From Hexactinellida sp. DTS-2022 (taxonomy: Eukaryota > Porifera > Hexactinellida): a stretch of DNA of 64,000 nt. This document shows, one piece after another, positions 21,447 through 32,753 of this stretch. The translations under genes were made by a program, and so were the position numbers. Location: positions 4,033,042-4,097,041 of the forward strand of contig JAPNXP010000010.1 in the NCBI GenBank assembly GCA_028753945.1, read 5' to 3'. Below the pieces are notes generated by a model, which was not told the origin of the DNA, ran no database searches, and saw only the letters and a list, made by a program, of their open reading frames with translations. Each line of letters starts with the position of its first letter. Position 1 is the first letter of the stretch.

Positions 21447-22030
21447 CAGTATAGCTCGGTTAATACGTACCACCTTGGTGACAAGAAAAAGTACGTACTA
21501 ACCGAGGTACGTCTTATCCGTATGGATATTCCACAAGTTGAAATACTGACTTGTTCAATGATATGATAAGATGTATGGTATACAAGTACATAACATACCT
21601 AACGATATGGTGTGTCAGGGCCGTAGCCACTGGTCAGGTTGGTCAGGTTTCAACCTGACCACTTTTAGTTGGTTGGACAGGTTAACCTGAACCCTTGGCC
21701 CTGTTGGTACTGTATCCAGCCCGGTCTAACCTGACCACTTTTAATTGGTGGCTACGGCACTGTGTGTTTTAGTTGTCACCTGCTTACTTAAACCAAACCA
21801 AATAATAACCGAGTTCTGCTGATACTTTTCTAGAGTACCTACTAACCGAATTAAAATACATACATTTTGTTTACTTGGGAATATAAATTGGTAAGTCTTA
21901 TCCGAGTACGTATTAACCGAATCATTAATAATGGATCAGATATATAGGAGAGAAAATCGGTTATTAGCGAACAGTACGTAATATCCGAGAGTACGTCTTA
22001 AGCCGAGTACGTACTAAGCGAGTTCCACTG
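21447..22030. mobile_element. TA-target MITE, GTACGTACTCGG family, with nested element
   Basis: TA duplications flank CAGTATAGCTCGGTTAATAC on the left and the complement of CAGTGGAACTCGCTTAGTAC on the right. TACGTACT motifs are repeated at both ends. The 147-bp element at 21616-21762 is nested inside. It sits in the gypsy integrase remnant. A truncated sibling at 10096-10350 preserves sequence across part of the nested site. Confidence 0.82.
21616..21762. mobile_element. hAT-like MITE with 5-bp duplication (147 bp)
   Basis: The ends are CAGGGCCGTAGCCAC and the complement of CAGTGCCGTAGCCAC, flanked by TGTGT on both sides. A family member at 27684-27975 also has a 5-bp flank repeat (TATTA), which supports a 5-bp target rule. 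The interior is built of GGTCAGGTT/AACCTGACC motifs. Confidence 0.8.
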
Positions 22031-22559
22031 TACAATGTATATCGAAATTCCACACGGGTGATAAGAGTTCTGCTATCCATCCAACAGAGAGTAGTAGACC
22101 GGAATATTACGGGATAAGTGGGAAGGGGCATGGATTCTTAGGTTGATGGATCATCGATATCCAAATACGACATTTTGATGGGAGGACCAAAGTGACTCAT
22201 ATAAACAGATTACAACATCATGTCCAGCGTAAAGATCAAGAGCGATTTAGTTTATCATCTAAATTTGAAGACCTCTATCCGGTCAATAATGATAATAATA
22301 TTACGGGAGAATCTCAACGTAAGAGACAGGAGTGCAACTTAAGTGCCCAGTTCGGAAAAAGAGAATTCGGATACCATCCTTACTTCCGAAACTCATCACA
22401 ACAGATCTTTGAAGGAGTTGATTCCGAACAGCATCTGTATGGATTCATCACTAGAAGACAACGTAGATCTGAACGATATAACTATACAACATGGCGGAGA
22501 ACATAGTAGTTTAAATACGCCTCTATTGCCCCACAAAATAATACCAGACCACAACGTGA

Positions 22560-23602
22560 AGAAAAGTTAAGCATGCTTACGAGAGAGGTATCGTTTTTCA
22601 TACACTCGAAAGTGATGGCAATAATGATGCTGTTGAATCCTTGAATAATACCTCACACATCTATATCAGCAATTGGGTATTAATATGAACATTAGGAAGA
22701 TCGATTGTCTAAACCATGTTATGTGAACCATTATGAATAATCTTATTACGAATTAATTAGAAGCAGATAAGTATTATTGGGGGAAGCACCAGTCGAATCT
22801 CAGCCTAAGGAAATCAAATACATGCTCCCTCGATATCTGGAAGAATTTGCCACCTGTATCGTCTTACTCTAGAAAATAATGAGAGAAATCCTACTGGTGC
22901 AAAGGATGAAATAGATGCATTACCATTTAATATTGGGGCTAATGACCCCAATGCGTCCGTAGAACACCAATTATGCCCAGGTGGTATAGATAGCTGGTGT
23001 GACTACAAAAGAGCACTTTTGGACACTTCTACTCTGCCTCACCACTCTGACTATCTAGCTGTGGCATTAGTTGAACACGTTGAACAAATCTCACAATTAT
23101 ATTACAATGACGAACAATATAAATTTTTTGGAATGACTACAAATTATAACGAAGCTATGTACAATCTCTTGTTTGAATGAATCTTTTTTGAATAACGAAA
23201 CTATGCACAATCTCTTGTTTAAACTGTTCAAATGGTCCCGAAGAAAGAAAAAGCTGGATTGGATGCGCTAAAACTGGGTGCTGCTTTGGCCATCATCCGG
23301 TGCATTGATGGATATAAAGCTGTACAAAATATCTTCCCACGCTTTTCTCCATATAATCCTTTCATGCGCACAAAGGAGCGATTTCGTCTGATTGATGATA
23401 AACGGACATGACTATAAAAAGTCCAATCCCGTGGAAAGACATCTTTGCTGAAGATGAAATGAATAAGGCGAAGTTTAGAGAGCAAATATCAAAATATGGA
23501 GATGGTTATTCGCATGGGAGGTATTTCCGTACCAAATCAGTGATTGTGGATGTGGATGTGGATGTTTCAGATGGTCAAGAGGATTCACAAGATTTTAATT
23601 AG
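22560..23602 (+). other. Unrecognised decayed coding-like stretch
   Basis: Short open stretches read in plus frames, for example one containing KAGLDALKLGAALAIIRC (about 23241) followed by KAVQNIFPRFSPYNPF. They look protein-like but I do not recognise a family. A near-duplicate of about 28 bp (CTATGTACAATCTCTTGTTT / CTATGCACAATCTCTTGTTT) occurs at about 23155 and 23203. Position suggests the 3' part of the gypsy element or another transposon. Confidence 0.35.
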
Positions 23603-23865
23603 GATTTTCTGCATCCCAGACAAGTGAGATTACTCCTACAAAGTATAACCTATCGCGATATAAGCGATTCCTAGTAAAAGTTCCTAATACGCGGAAATTT
23701 CACAATGGATTCTGTAGTCTACAGATAAATGTGGGATCATGATCGCGATCATTTTTTAGCGATAGATACGAGATCGGCCATTATATTTCCGATGTATCGA
23801 AATGGAGACTGCGTTCGTTTTTGGCCACATGTATAAAGATCTATGGGATAATCACGTCACATAAG

Positions 23866-23989
23866 AACTTGAGTCACCGAGTCAATTGACTCGTGACAAA
23901 TTCGGTGACTCGAGTCACCGAGTCTGACTCGATGACTCATGGAGACTCGCGAGTCATCGAGTCAATCAAATGACTCGTGAAAAGCCCTG
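23866..23989. mobile_element. GAGTCA-rich MITE, truncated copy
   Basis: It matches the 3413-3586 element from CACCGAGTCAATTGACTCG through the right end, complement of CAGGGCTTTTCACGAGTCAT. The left end is missing. Confidence 0.7.
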
Positions 23990-24000
23990 CAAAATTGTTC

Positions 24001-24180
24001 CAAATTGGTTGAGACCAAGTGTAAACTAATGAATACATATGTAATTGGAATAGACCTAGATCTAATCTTTACAATACAAACTTTTTAAATTACAGCCCTT
24101 TGAAGTCTGACTTCGACTTCCTACTTTCGACTGCCCATTCGTCACCCTCTTGTGAGGTTCCCAGGTCAGTTAGATTTGAA
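24001..24180. repeat. Dispersed repeat copy, related to 35200-35340
   Basis: Shared ordered blocks include AACCAAGTGTAAAC/GACCAAGTGTAAAC, TACATAT, and CAGCCCTTTG.AGTC followed by TCGA. No coding capacity is seen, and the class is unknown. Confidence 0.45.
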
Positions 24181-24689
24181 AAGACAGGTTCATCCCCAAC
24201 ACAACTACGTATATACAGTAGCTTTGTTTCAAGTTTCAATTAATTCTGATCATTACTCATCCCTCCTTACCAAATACACTCATGCCAAGCTCAACGAAAA
24301 TCCACTTTCATTCTTGGATCCCCCACTCTGATGACGGAATTCCAGACTGACTAATCAAAATTGACTCGTGTATGCATACTAAGTGACGCAAATCAGTTCT
24401 GACAACTATGCTACAGGCATACTAACTATTCTATGTGAATTCAATCGATTACTAATCATTATGCGATTTGTCTAGGGTCTTAAGTTCGGCTTGTATATAA
24501 TATAATCGAAGAGCCAAACTCTTGATCAAAGGTGAATTTCAATTGGCTGCCCCTTGAAAACGAGTTGGCCGATTAACTTGAAAAATTTTAGGAAATAATG
24601 ACATTAAACTTCGGCTTTTCCTTTTTTGCCCGACGTGCATAGAGGAGCCTAGTGCTCTAAAGACGGGCCTTAAGGGCTGGTAGCCTAAT
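24181..24689. other. No gene recognised
   Basis: Non-coding, with no element ends identified. Confidence 0.35.
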
Positions 24690-25240
24690 TTTTGGCAGGT
24701 TAGAATGAGATGTCCGGAGAAAGTTCTTTAGAACGCTCTAATTTTTTTTTCGCCATCACTGGAAGTTCATAATTAGTAGTCCAGAATTTCTCTTTATATT
24801 TTGGTGCTATCTTTAGTGATATTTTCTTCTGTTTGCTAGTATTGTCATACTTTGAATGACTATTTACGCACATCTTTATATTTTGGTGCTATATTTAGTG
24901 AACTTTTCTTCCTGGTTGCTATTGCCAAACTTTGAATGGCATTTACGGACATCTTTTCACACCGACCAGCCAAATTATTTGAACATAAGAATTTCATGCA
25001 GACACAATATTCACCTGGGAACATATTCACGCCTGTTTAAAGTTAAAACTACTCTTAAATTAGTATAAATATCTCACTAAAGTTATCAATTAAAAATATT
25101 TGTTATTTATGTAATTTGCAAATGTACATGAAGTGTCATAAATGTCTCTGACACATGCCAATCGCGGCACTGTGGCACAAATGGGAATATGGATGAATTT
25201 CTATGGAAAATAATCGTGATGTTCTGAAAGTATGTACTTA
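24690..25240. repeat. Dispersed repeat with ~83-bp tandem duplication
   Basis: The segment TTTATATTTTGGTGCTATCT..TTTACGCACATC is repeated in tandem (about 24790-24866 and 24873-24950) with small differences. The whole segment resembles 6800-7240. It ends where the hAT element at 25245 begins. Confidence 0.55.
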
Positions 25241-25473
25241 GAGTCATAGGCGGAGAATTTTGCATAAAATCCTTGAAATCAGGGGTGGCGAGTACAATGT
25301 AAGTTTCGAGTTAAATTGTGAATTGATCAGAATAGGATTACATTTACAGTAATTATAATTTTCCATCCATCCTTAAATAGGAAAAACTGTTTTGAATGTC
25401 AAAAACCTACTAGAAAAGCAAAAATCATATGCTACCTGCAATCCGCGGTTAGTTAGGCCCACATATTCATTCT

Positions 25474-25885
25474 TTAAGAAGTCCTTTCCATAAATTCATT
25501 TATTATTCCATCAAGTTCCATTTCACAAGTGACGTCCCTATGAGCTAATAATATTGCACAGTGGTTAAGACGCTGCTGTGTTTGGCTGTTTCGCATGTAT
25601 GTGTGGATTCTCCTTAGCATGCTGAATGAACGCTCAGCTTCGCATGTGCTCACGGGAAGGCAAACGTACGTCACGCACAGAGCATGCATGTTTGGAATCA
25701 TCCACTTTATTGCGGTCTCATCGACAAGTCTCCTCAAAGTGGTGATTGTTGCAGGCCCATCGCCTTGTCGGCACCTTTCAAACCACATGATCCTCTCATA
25801 GGCAAGTTGTCCGGGTGATTTTTCCTTCGTAGAAGTGTGCCAATGTGGTGAGATGATGATCGGCCATATCCTCGACCTCAAGTGC
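25474..25885 (-). pseudogene. hAT transposase C-terminal part (dimerisation domain)
   Basis: Minus-strand frame with the hAT C-terminal dimerisation signature: PNMHALCVTYVCLPVSTCEA, ERSFSMLRRIHTYMRNS and QQRLNHCAILLAHRD. Upstream of the in-frame Met lies EVEDMADHHLTTL in another frame, which would continue directly from the N-terminal part that stops at about 30879. The gene is therefore one transposase divided by the 5-kb insertion, with an added frameshift. Confidence 0.85.
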
Positions 25886-26572
25886 ACTACAGACATAGAC
25901 TACTTAATAATATGGACTGTCGACTCTCAATCTCGGGTCTTCAAACTCGGGTCCATTGTTATCTCTAGAACTATTAAGTGTATTGATATTAAATGTATTA
26001 TTGTTGAATAGGAAGTCGTATATGGTGATGCCATTGGTCGTATTGGCATATCTCAAATATCTCTGTTTTTTTGTTTTGCGGTTTTCACACCTTTCCATAT
26101 ATGGTAAAATGTTGAAATTTCGGAATCAGTTAAAGTTAGACATGAAGAATGTATTATGGGCGAATGGGAAGTTGTATATAGGGAATTTATTAACCCTATT
26201 GGCTTATCTTAAATATTTCTAGTTTTTTAGTTTTTTTCCTTTTCGCACTCCAAATATGGAAATAATCTTATTAACTCGGACCGATTGTAGATTTTTGTTT
26301 ATAGTCGCAGTTTAGTAATCTTTCATTAAAATAGAGTTATATTTTGTACTTAAGCTAAAAAGAGACTAAAATAAATGCTAGACGACATATTAATAATTAA
26401 TGCAAGGGTAAATAAATTCACATGACTATTCTTTGATATAAAGTAATTATAATGAAAAATAAGTATGTTTAATGAATTCTTAGGATCGAGAATAGTAAGT
26501 GTTATTAGAAAGCTTTTCCTTGCGTCTCAAGCAACCTAATTCTCTCTCAGTGTCACTATTATTTACATAGAT

Positions 26573-26732
26573 GCATTATACGATTATACGTTATACGTTC
26601 GGGGAGCGTATAATGGACCATATATACGTTAAAATCGTTATACGTTATACGTTGTATGATGATTATACGTTACGTATGATGGCATTATACGTTCAATGGT
26701 ACCATATATACGTTATACGTTACGTATAATGC
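26573..26732. repeat. TATACGTT palindromic minisatellite / MITE
   Basis: About a dozen copies of TTATACGTTA or its variants lie between GCATTATACG on the left and CGTATAATGC on the right. The ends are inverted, so this may be a small MITE whose interior is a degenerate array. It lies in the P-like element beside its left inverted repeat. Confidence 0.6.
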
Positions 26733-27480
26733 AACTATGATTATTTAATACATATGCCTTGTATTCAACGTTGGTTGCTGTTTGGCATGCAAATAGGTGC
26801 ATCATTATATGATAAAAGTCTTTTGAAGTATATAGTACAATTTCGTCTACATTCCAGGAAAGTTTTCGTGAGCTGTTATTGCACAATGAAAAAGATTGTA
26901 TTTAAATTGGGTATTGGTAGCCCAACTCGATTAAGCTCGTTTAAACATTCTGATGATACCTCTCCTTCATCAACATCAGGTTGTCCATGCTTATGAACTA
27001 AAAATCCACCAATATAAACAACTTTATGTTTTAATGGATCACTTGAATTTAGCAAATTTGTGTATCTTCGACACTCAACTCATGTAGTAGTTGTATGTCA
27101 GTTTCTTCAATATATGAGTCACAGACCGAACAATTTCTACCAGTAGTGCCATGGGAAATTATGTCATATTTTATTAATGTTGAATTTTTCCAGCTGATAT
27201 TATATCTTCAATATCGATGTAATAATTTCCGCCGCAATGCTGCCTAGCCTGACCAAAAAACTTTTCTAGAGGATCTTGAGAAAATTTAGAAGGAAGAATA
27301 TATTGGAAATCATAATTCTCCAACAGATATTTAGATGCAGCTATATTATTAATGGTTGTAGTCACAAATGCCTCAGCAGTGAATTTAGTCAACTTCTTTT
27401 CCGTTCCCGCCCACCAGTCCATTTACAACTTGAAATTACTTCACAGATTTTTTGCAAAGCATCAAAACTTCCGCAATTAT

Positions 27481-28403
27481 CAGGGCCCGTATTCACTAAG
27501 ATTACTTAGTACTTAAGTACTAAGTATATACTTAAGTACTAAGTACGTACTTAGTTAAGTACATACTTAAGTCGTATTCACTAAGAAATATTGTTGTACT
27601 TAAGTACATACTTAACTAAGTACGTACTTAAGTACGAAATTGAATTATATTTATTGAATTATATTTAATAGCATAGCATATTACAGGGCCGTAGCCACCA
27701 AAATCAAAATGGTCAGGTTAACATGACCAACCTGACTGAGTGGTCAGGTTAATCTGACCAACCTGACCGAGTGGTCGGGTTAATCTGGCCAACCTGACCG
27801 AGTGGTCAGGTTAATCTGACCAACCTGACCGAGTGGTCGGGTTAATCTGGCCAACCTGACCGAGTGGTCAGGTTAATCTTGCCAACCTGACCGAGTGGTG
27901 CCATATTGGGAAAATTCAACACTCAAAAGTGGTCAGGTTGAAACCTGACCAACCTGACCAGTGGCTACGGCCCTGTATTAGTGTATGGAATGCTATTGTA
28001 ATAGCTTGCTGTATTCTTTTAACTTTAAAAAGAATATTCTCAATGAAGTTCCTGTGATTTTTGTGCTTGAGAAAAAACAGACTTTTAGAAAACAACAACC
28101 AATTGTAATAAATGTTGAAAATAGAATCATAAACTTCCCCTAAAGTAAAGCAAGTACTACTAGAAATCTATTACATTGTTCTAATTAAACACCAACGTCT
28201 AAAGAGTCAATAAAAGAAAATTCTTATAAGTTAAGTCAACTTAGTAGGTTACTTAAGTTTTGTACTTAAGTATGTACTTAAGTACACACTTAAATCTTAG
28301 TGAATACCAATCTTAGTGAATACGACTTAAGTACATACTTAGTACTTAAGTACTAAGTACATACTTAAGTACGTACTTAACTTCTTAGTGAATACGGGCC
28401 CTG
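27481..28403. mobile_element. MITE with CTTAAGTACTTAGT arrays, hosts another MITE
   Basis: The ends are CAGGGCCCGTATTCACTAAG and its complement. Both ends carry self-complementary arrays of ACTTAAGTA/CTAAGTAC. No convincing target duplication is left. The 292-bp element at 27684-27975 is nested inside. It interrupts the P-like transposase frame between about 28404 and 27480. Confidence 0.75.
27684..27975. mobile_element. hAT-like MITE carrying a 31-bp tandem array
   Basis: Both ends read CAGGGCCGTAGCCAC (inverted), flanked by TATTA on each side. The interior holds about six 31-bp units, each with GTGGTC[AG]GGTTAATCTG followed by CCAACCTGACCGA, so each unit is itself nearly palindromic. It is the same family as 21616-21762. 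Confidence 0.85.
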
Positions 28404-28543
28404 ACCAAGGAGCACGAGATTCATCTTTAAGTCGAAAGCAGGAGAATTTATCTTTAACATTCTTCATTTTAAACCACTGCGTTATAAGATTGATGAAAAC
28501 AAGTGTCCCTTCTTGAAAATTGAAATTGCACTGGAGTGCTTTA

Positions 28544-28887
28544 CAGTGGCGGCGCCAGGGGGGGCACACCTTTGAAAGATTCTTTAGAAAACAAATATTC
28601 TCAGATATTTTTAGCAAAATATGAACAATATTGAACATGAACAACAAGATTCATCAGAGTCTACAAACATGAATGTCCAATCAATTTTAAGCGTTAAATG
28701 CAACAGTGTTATTAGACCAGTTTTGAATGCGAACGGCTTGCGATTCTTGGAGTTTTGGGCAAATTGGGATTAGTTTTCTATACTTTACTGGGGAAATATG
28801 TGTATTCTCGATTCCCGACGGCAACTATGAATTCCTGTTTTTTTTTCTAAAAAGGTGTGCCCCCCTGGGTTCAGGTTTGCCCAGCTG
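28544..28887. mobile_element. hAT-type MITE (344 bp)
   Basis: GTGCTTTA duplications (28536-28543 and 28888-28895) are perfect. The ends are CAGTGGCGGCGCC on the left and the complement of CAGCTGGGC on the right. GGGGGGCACACC lies inside both ends in inverted orientation. Removing it reconnects two parts of the surrounding P-like transposase. Confidence 0.85.
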
Positions 28888-30878
28888 GTGCTTTAAAAGC
28901 AGCGTGGGTTTTATCATTAAAAACTTGGCAAACTAATGGTACACTTTGACGCTGTAGTGGTTTTGGATGAACAGAACAGTTATTTAATTTGGTAAGTCGA
29001 ATTGGCTTTTTAATTATCTTCATGATAAAGTTTGATAACATCATCCCAACATGCAACAGTCTTTGTTGTTTAGCGTAAATGATAATTCTTTAAGTTTTTC
29101 GGTAATTCAATTATTTCTTATATTCTTAAAAATATGGATAAAGTCATAAACAAGAAATACTTGTAGTCCATCTGGTTGTAAATAAACTCTTCCGGGGCCA
29201 CCAAGTTGAATATAAGTTTGCTGGTTTAAAGGGCAATTGTCACAGATAAATGAAATAATGTATCCCCCTTTTTCTTACGACAAAAGCAGCTTCCAATAGC
29301 ATTTCTTTTAATTGATAAGATTTTAGGCATGTGACAGGAATAATTCTTATGATGTACCTTGGTCCACCATAATGGCATATTAATTCAATTACTAATGCTG
29401 AAGTTGCAAGTTCTTCTGATTTGTGCGCTGCATGACCAACTACATGCCCCCCAGTAAAACGCATTGCTTTTTTAAGTTTGACCTCAACAAATAATATGTT
29501 TACCAAACGTTGTTGTGGCTTCAATGTTTCAAAATGTTTTGCCAAATTGTTGTCTTGATATGATTTTGACATTAACTCTCGAATTAATTTTTCTCTTGGT
29601 AGTGTAATTGTTTTAGAATTTCTTAACAACCTGTATGCTGCTGGTGATATGCAAAGTAACTAGGCTGCAAGGATAACGATATGCTTAGTATAACGGCGTC
29701 CTTTAACTTGTGGCAAAAGGAGGTCCAATTGTCCCAGAATGAATTGAAAGTTCGGCGAATCTTGTAATTCTTCAATTTTGTTAAGCTCTTTCATAGCTTT
29801 TGATAAATAATCCATATTTGATGTATGATAACATTTCATTACAGATATTATATTGCTCAACTGTGAACATTTTTGTAGAAAGTTATTCTTTTGTAAATCT
29901 AATTTGTTGTTGGGCACTTCAAATCCATTTTTTTCTGCCAATATGAGTTGTAAATATCCAAATGTGGATTCGACTTATCGGAAATGTAAAAATGGACGAC
30001 TTTTTTACCAAGTGTATCAGTCATAAACATGGTTAAATCCTTTCCGTTATTTATAAAACAAAAATTAGTACATGTGATGCAAATAATTAACAAAGTTCTG
30101 ATAATTGTTGATTTACGAGTTTTTCTTCAAATCTTCTCCCATTTTCTTTCTTGATAAGATGTTGCAAATTTAGTAGGTCTTGGGATGGGTTTACTTTGTT
30201 CATGCAAGATTTGGGAACACCAGGAAATATAGTAGGGGCTTAGCAGGACGTTTCCCTCCTCTTGTTTTTACCAAATCGCAGTCAAAGTGTGAAGCGCATA
30301 CCAAATTTCCTTTCTCCAATTAAAGTTTGGGCCAATCCAAGTTTTTCTTTCGTTTTCATTAGAAGGAAAGCTAACTAATTGCGAGTAAGGTTTACGACTA
30401 TAATTCCCTCGACAATTAAATGCTGCACAACTTCTGGGCATCTTTGGATTGAACGTGGCTAGTAAATAGTTAACTAAAAACTAAAAATATAAGTAAATAT
30501 GGATAAAATATAGATTAGTCATAAACGACAAAACTAAAAAACTAGAAATATTTAAGATAAGCCAATAGGGTTAATAAACTCCCTATATACAACTTCCCAT
30601 TCGCCCATAATACATTCTTCATGTCTAACTTTAACTGATTCCGAGTTTTCAACATTTTACCATATATGGAAAGGTGTGAAAACCCAAAACTAAAAAAACA
30701 GAAATATTTTAGATATGTCAATACGATCAATGGCATCACCATATACGACTTCCTATTCAACAATAACACATTAAATATCAATACACTTAATAGTTCTAGA
30801 GATAACAATGGACCCGAGTTTGAAGACCCCAGATTGAGAGTCGACAGTCCATAGTATTAAGTAGTCTATGACTACAGA

Positions 30879-32374
30879 GCAATTCAACCATCTCAAGGTC
30901 TTGTTTGGAATAGCGCTTAGTAATTGACCTCGCAGCGGTGGTCATAACAGCGAGATAGATATTGACATATAATTCCCGAATCTGTCCCTCGCTCCAAGAA
31001 CTCAAGAATAGAACGATAATGCATGAGGAACGCTTCCACGGCTGGTAGGTGCATTATCCACCGTGTGGGACATAGGGGCCGTAGGTTGTGGTTGTCTCTC
31101 TGTCCAATCTGAGCCAAAATTGCATTGAATCGGGCCCACTTTGTTGGTGAATTTTTGATGAACTTTACAACACCATTCATTCTTTCAAGTGCTAGAGAAG
31201 CCTAGGTGATGCCATTCAAAGATTCCTGCACAACTAAATTGAGCTGGTGACCGAAACAGTATAGGTAGATTGCCTTACTATTTTCTTTGAGAATCTTATC
31301 TTGCAAACCATTTTCTCGACCTACCGTGTTGGCAGCTCCATCATATCCTTGACCTCTGATCCAGGCGATTGGCAAATCAAAACTCATCAAAGATGTCTTT
31401 ACAAGGTTAAGAAGCGTTCCTGAGTCCGTACGAGCGGTGCTGTGAAAACCCAAAAATACTTCTTCTCTTTCCATGTGAACATTGCAAAAACGCAAACAGA
31501 AAGAGACTTGCTCTGTTCGATTGATATCCGTTGTATTATCAATTATGATAGAAAACAAGGGAACTTTTTCCTTCTCAATGGATTCATTTCTGATTCTTTT
31601 GATCAGGTCTCTGAGTAGAGAGTGAGATATATATTTCAATACTTCGTTCTGTAAATCCTTGGAGCAGAGTTTGAACTTCGCGGACGAAGAAAGATATTTA
31701 GAGACCTTGGAGTCGAACTTACCAATGAGACTCATCAAACAATTGAAATTCGCAGTATGCTCCTCTTCATGATGCCCTCTAAGAGTCATTCCTTGCTGGC
31801 CGTATAGTCTTACGCTTTCGAATATAGCTCTTAATGCCGTTCTGTTGACTAAAAATTCTTCTTTGATCGTGTTGTCAACCGTAACTCTGTGCTCAGCTAA
31901 TTTCCATGAACTTCTAAGGGCGGATTCTGCATCTCGGTGAATGCGACTCTCGTTGTGTTTCTTGATGCTTTCTTTACCTTTTTTGAATGTATGGAAACCT
32001 TCGTCCTTATTTATCCAGGGTAGCTTCGTATTCTTGAGGATGCTCATGTCGGTTACATTGAGGCGTCGGTTTTTGTATGCCCAATGACAGCTACCGCAGT
32101 AGATCGATGTCTTGTTTTCAGCCAGTTGTAGCCATGGGAAATCCTCAAACCACTGCTTCTGGATAGAGTGACCAGTTGCTGATTTACCAAACTGATCGGC
32201 AGGCTTTAGAGGAAAAGGAACCTCGATCTCCAGCATAATTGTAGAATGTGAAGATGCGAACGCGTCGGAGCTTGAAGCATCCACAACGACCTTTGGTTTC
32301 TTTTCGAAGTGAGCCAAAATGGAAGGCTGATTATCATGAGTAGGAATGTCCAAAGAGCGTTTAGAAAAAGACAT
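30879..32374 (-). pseudogene. hAT transposase N-terminal part (zf-TTF, DUF4371)
   Basis: A long open frame (32374-31202, 390 codons) starts MSFSKRSLDIPTHDNQPSIL. It has the TTF-type zinc finger region (FPWLQLAENKTSIYCGSC, HNESRIHRDA) and LYGQQGMTLRGHHEEE. Catalytic-domain text follows: IIIDNTTDINRTEQVSFCLR, in which the usual 'DE' appears as DN, then GQGYDGAANTVG and YLYCFGHQLNLVVQESL. After one stop at 31202 it continues in other frames (CPTRWIMHLPAVEAFL, about 31075) to the P-like insertion at about 30879. It belongs to the 'zinc finger MYM-type protein 1-like' hAT group. One stop, one frameshift and the insertion are the visible lesions. Confidence 0.9.
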
Positions 32375-32753
32375 AACATAAAGGGTAATTTACGTGAAAG
32401 TAAAACGAAAATATATTCCAGAAGATTTTCAGTGGTAATTAAGTGAATAATGTTTAGATCCCAAATTTATATGATATTCTCAATTATATATAGGTTCAAC
32501 ACTGTCAACACATGTTATATTACTTGACAGTAATGGTTTACTTGACAGTTTTGGTGTTCTTAACATTAACAGGTCAGATGGCTTCAATGCATTGGGTCAC
32601 AATTAGATGTATACAATAATTCTAAAATAATCGCATCGTATATGTATTATGACTAATATGTAGATATCGTTAACAAATATAGTAGCAAAGCCAGAAATAT
32701 TTATAAAATCTGGGGTGGCGCGCCATCCCTAACTCTCCGCCTATGCTTAGAGT

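Larger units (their letters stand above)
20956..22509 (+). pseudogene. Ty3/gypsy integrase remnant, interrupted by MITEs
   Basis: Across shifted frames the integrase core is visible: HSDQGTNF (second catalytic Asp, about 21037) and a YYPQGISQVERSN segment (catalytic Glu, about 21120). A WDWEIYLPLVLYAFRT segment follows at about 21210. The frame is then interrupted by the TA-type MITE at 21447-22030. After that element it resumes with the integrase tail motif DGRTKVTHINRLQHHV (about 22183-22230) and a low-complexity C-terminal frame to 22506. Many stops make it inactive. Flanking LTRs were not identified. Confidence 0.8.
27174..30441 (-). pseudogene. P-element/THAP9-like transposase, decayed
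   Basis: It starts MPRSCAAFNCRGNYS (30441), a C2CH THAP zinc finger whose C-x2-H (VCASHF, about 30326) lies in a shifted frame. The catalytic region follows: VNILFVEVKLKKAMRF, then HKSEELATSALV (about 29400), where the usual first catalytic Asp ('FDE') reads Val. Further on come VCQVFNDKTHAAFKA, then LQCNFNFQEGTLVF after a nested MITE. GSFDALQKICEVI comes next, and FSQDPLEKFFGQARQHCGGN (about 27290) holds the conserved Glu. Stops, frameshifts and three nested repeats disable it. It belongs to a different THAP9-like branch from the copies at 39-64 kb, which carry LE[KH]HFG-YR-MSG. Confidence 0.82.
25894..30870 (-). mobile_element. P-like (THAP) transposon with ~330-bp inverted ends (4977 bp)
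   Basis: The 8-bp duplication ACTACAGA (25886-25893 and 30871-30878) is perfect. The ends begin CATAGACTACTTAATA, and inverted similarity continues for about 330 bp (25894-26222 against 30542-30870), far longer than in the other P-like copies here. An 8-bp duplication is the P-element rule. The minus strand carries a decayed THAP9-like transposase. Nested inside are repeats at 26573-26732, 27481-28403 (with 27684-27975) and 28544-28887. Confidence 0.9.
25245..32745 (-). mobile_element. hAT transposon (zf-TTF/ZMYM1-like), split by a P-like element
   Basis: A perfect 8-bp duplication, CTTAGAGT (25237-25244 and 32746-32753), flanks inverted ends CATAGGCGGAGAATT and the complement of CATAGGCGGAGAGTT. 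Without the nested P-like element (25894-30870) it would be about 2.5 kb, a normal hAT length. Transposase is on the minus strand. Confidence 0.93.

Noticed and set aside
27700-27900. Regular 31-bp repeats suggesting a CRISPR array
   Set aside because: Units are contiguous without unique spacers and lie inside a transposon in eukaryotic DNA.
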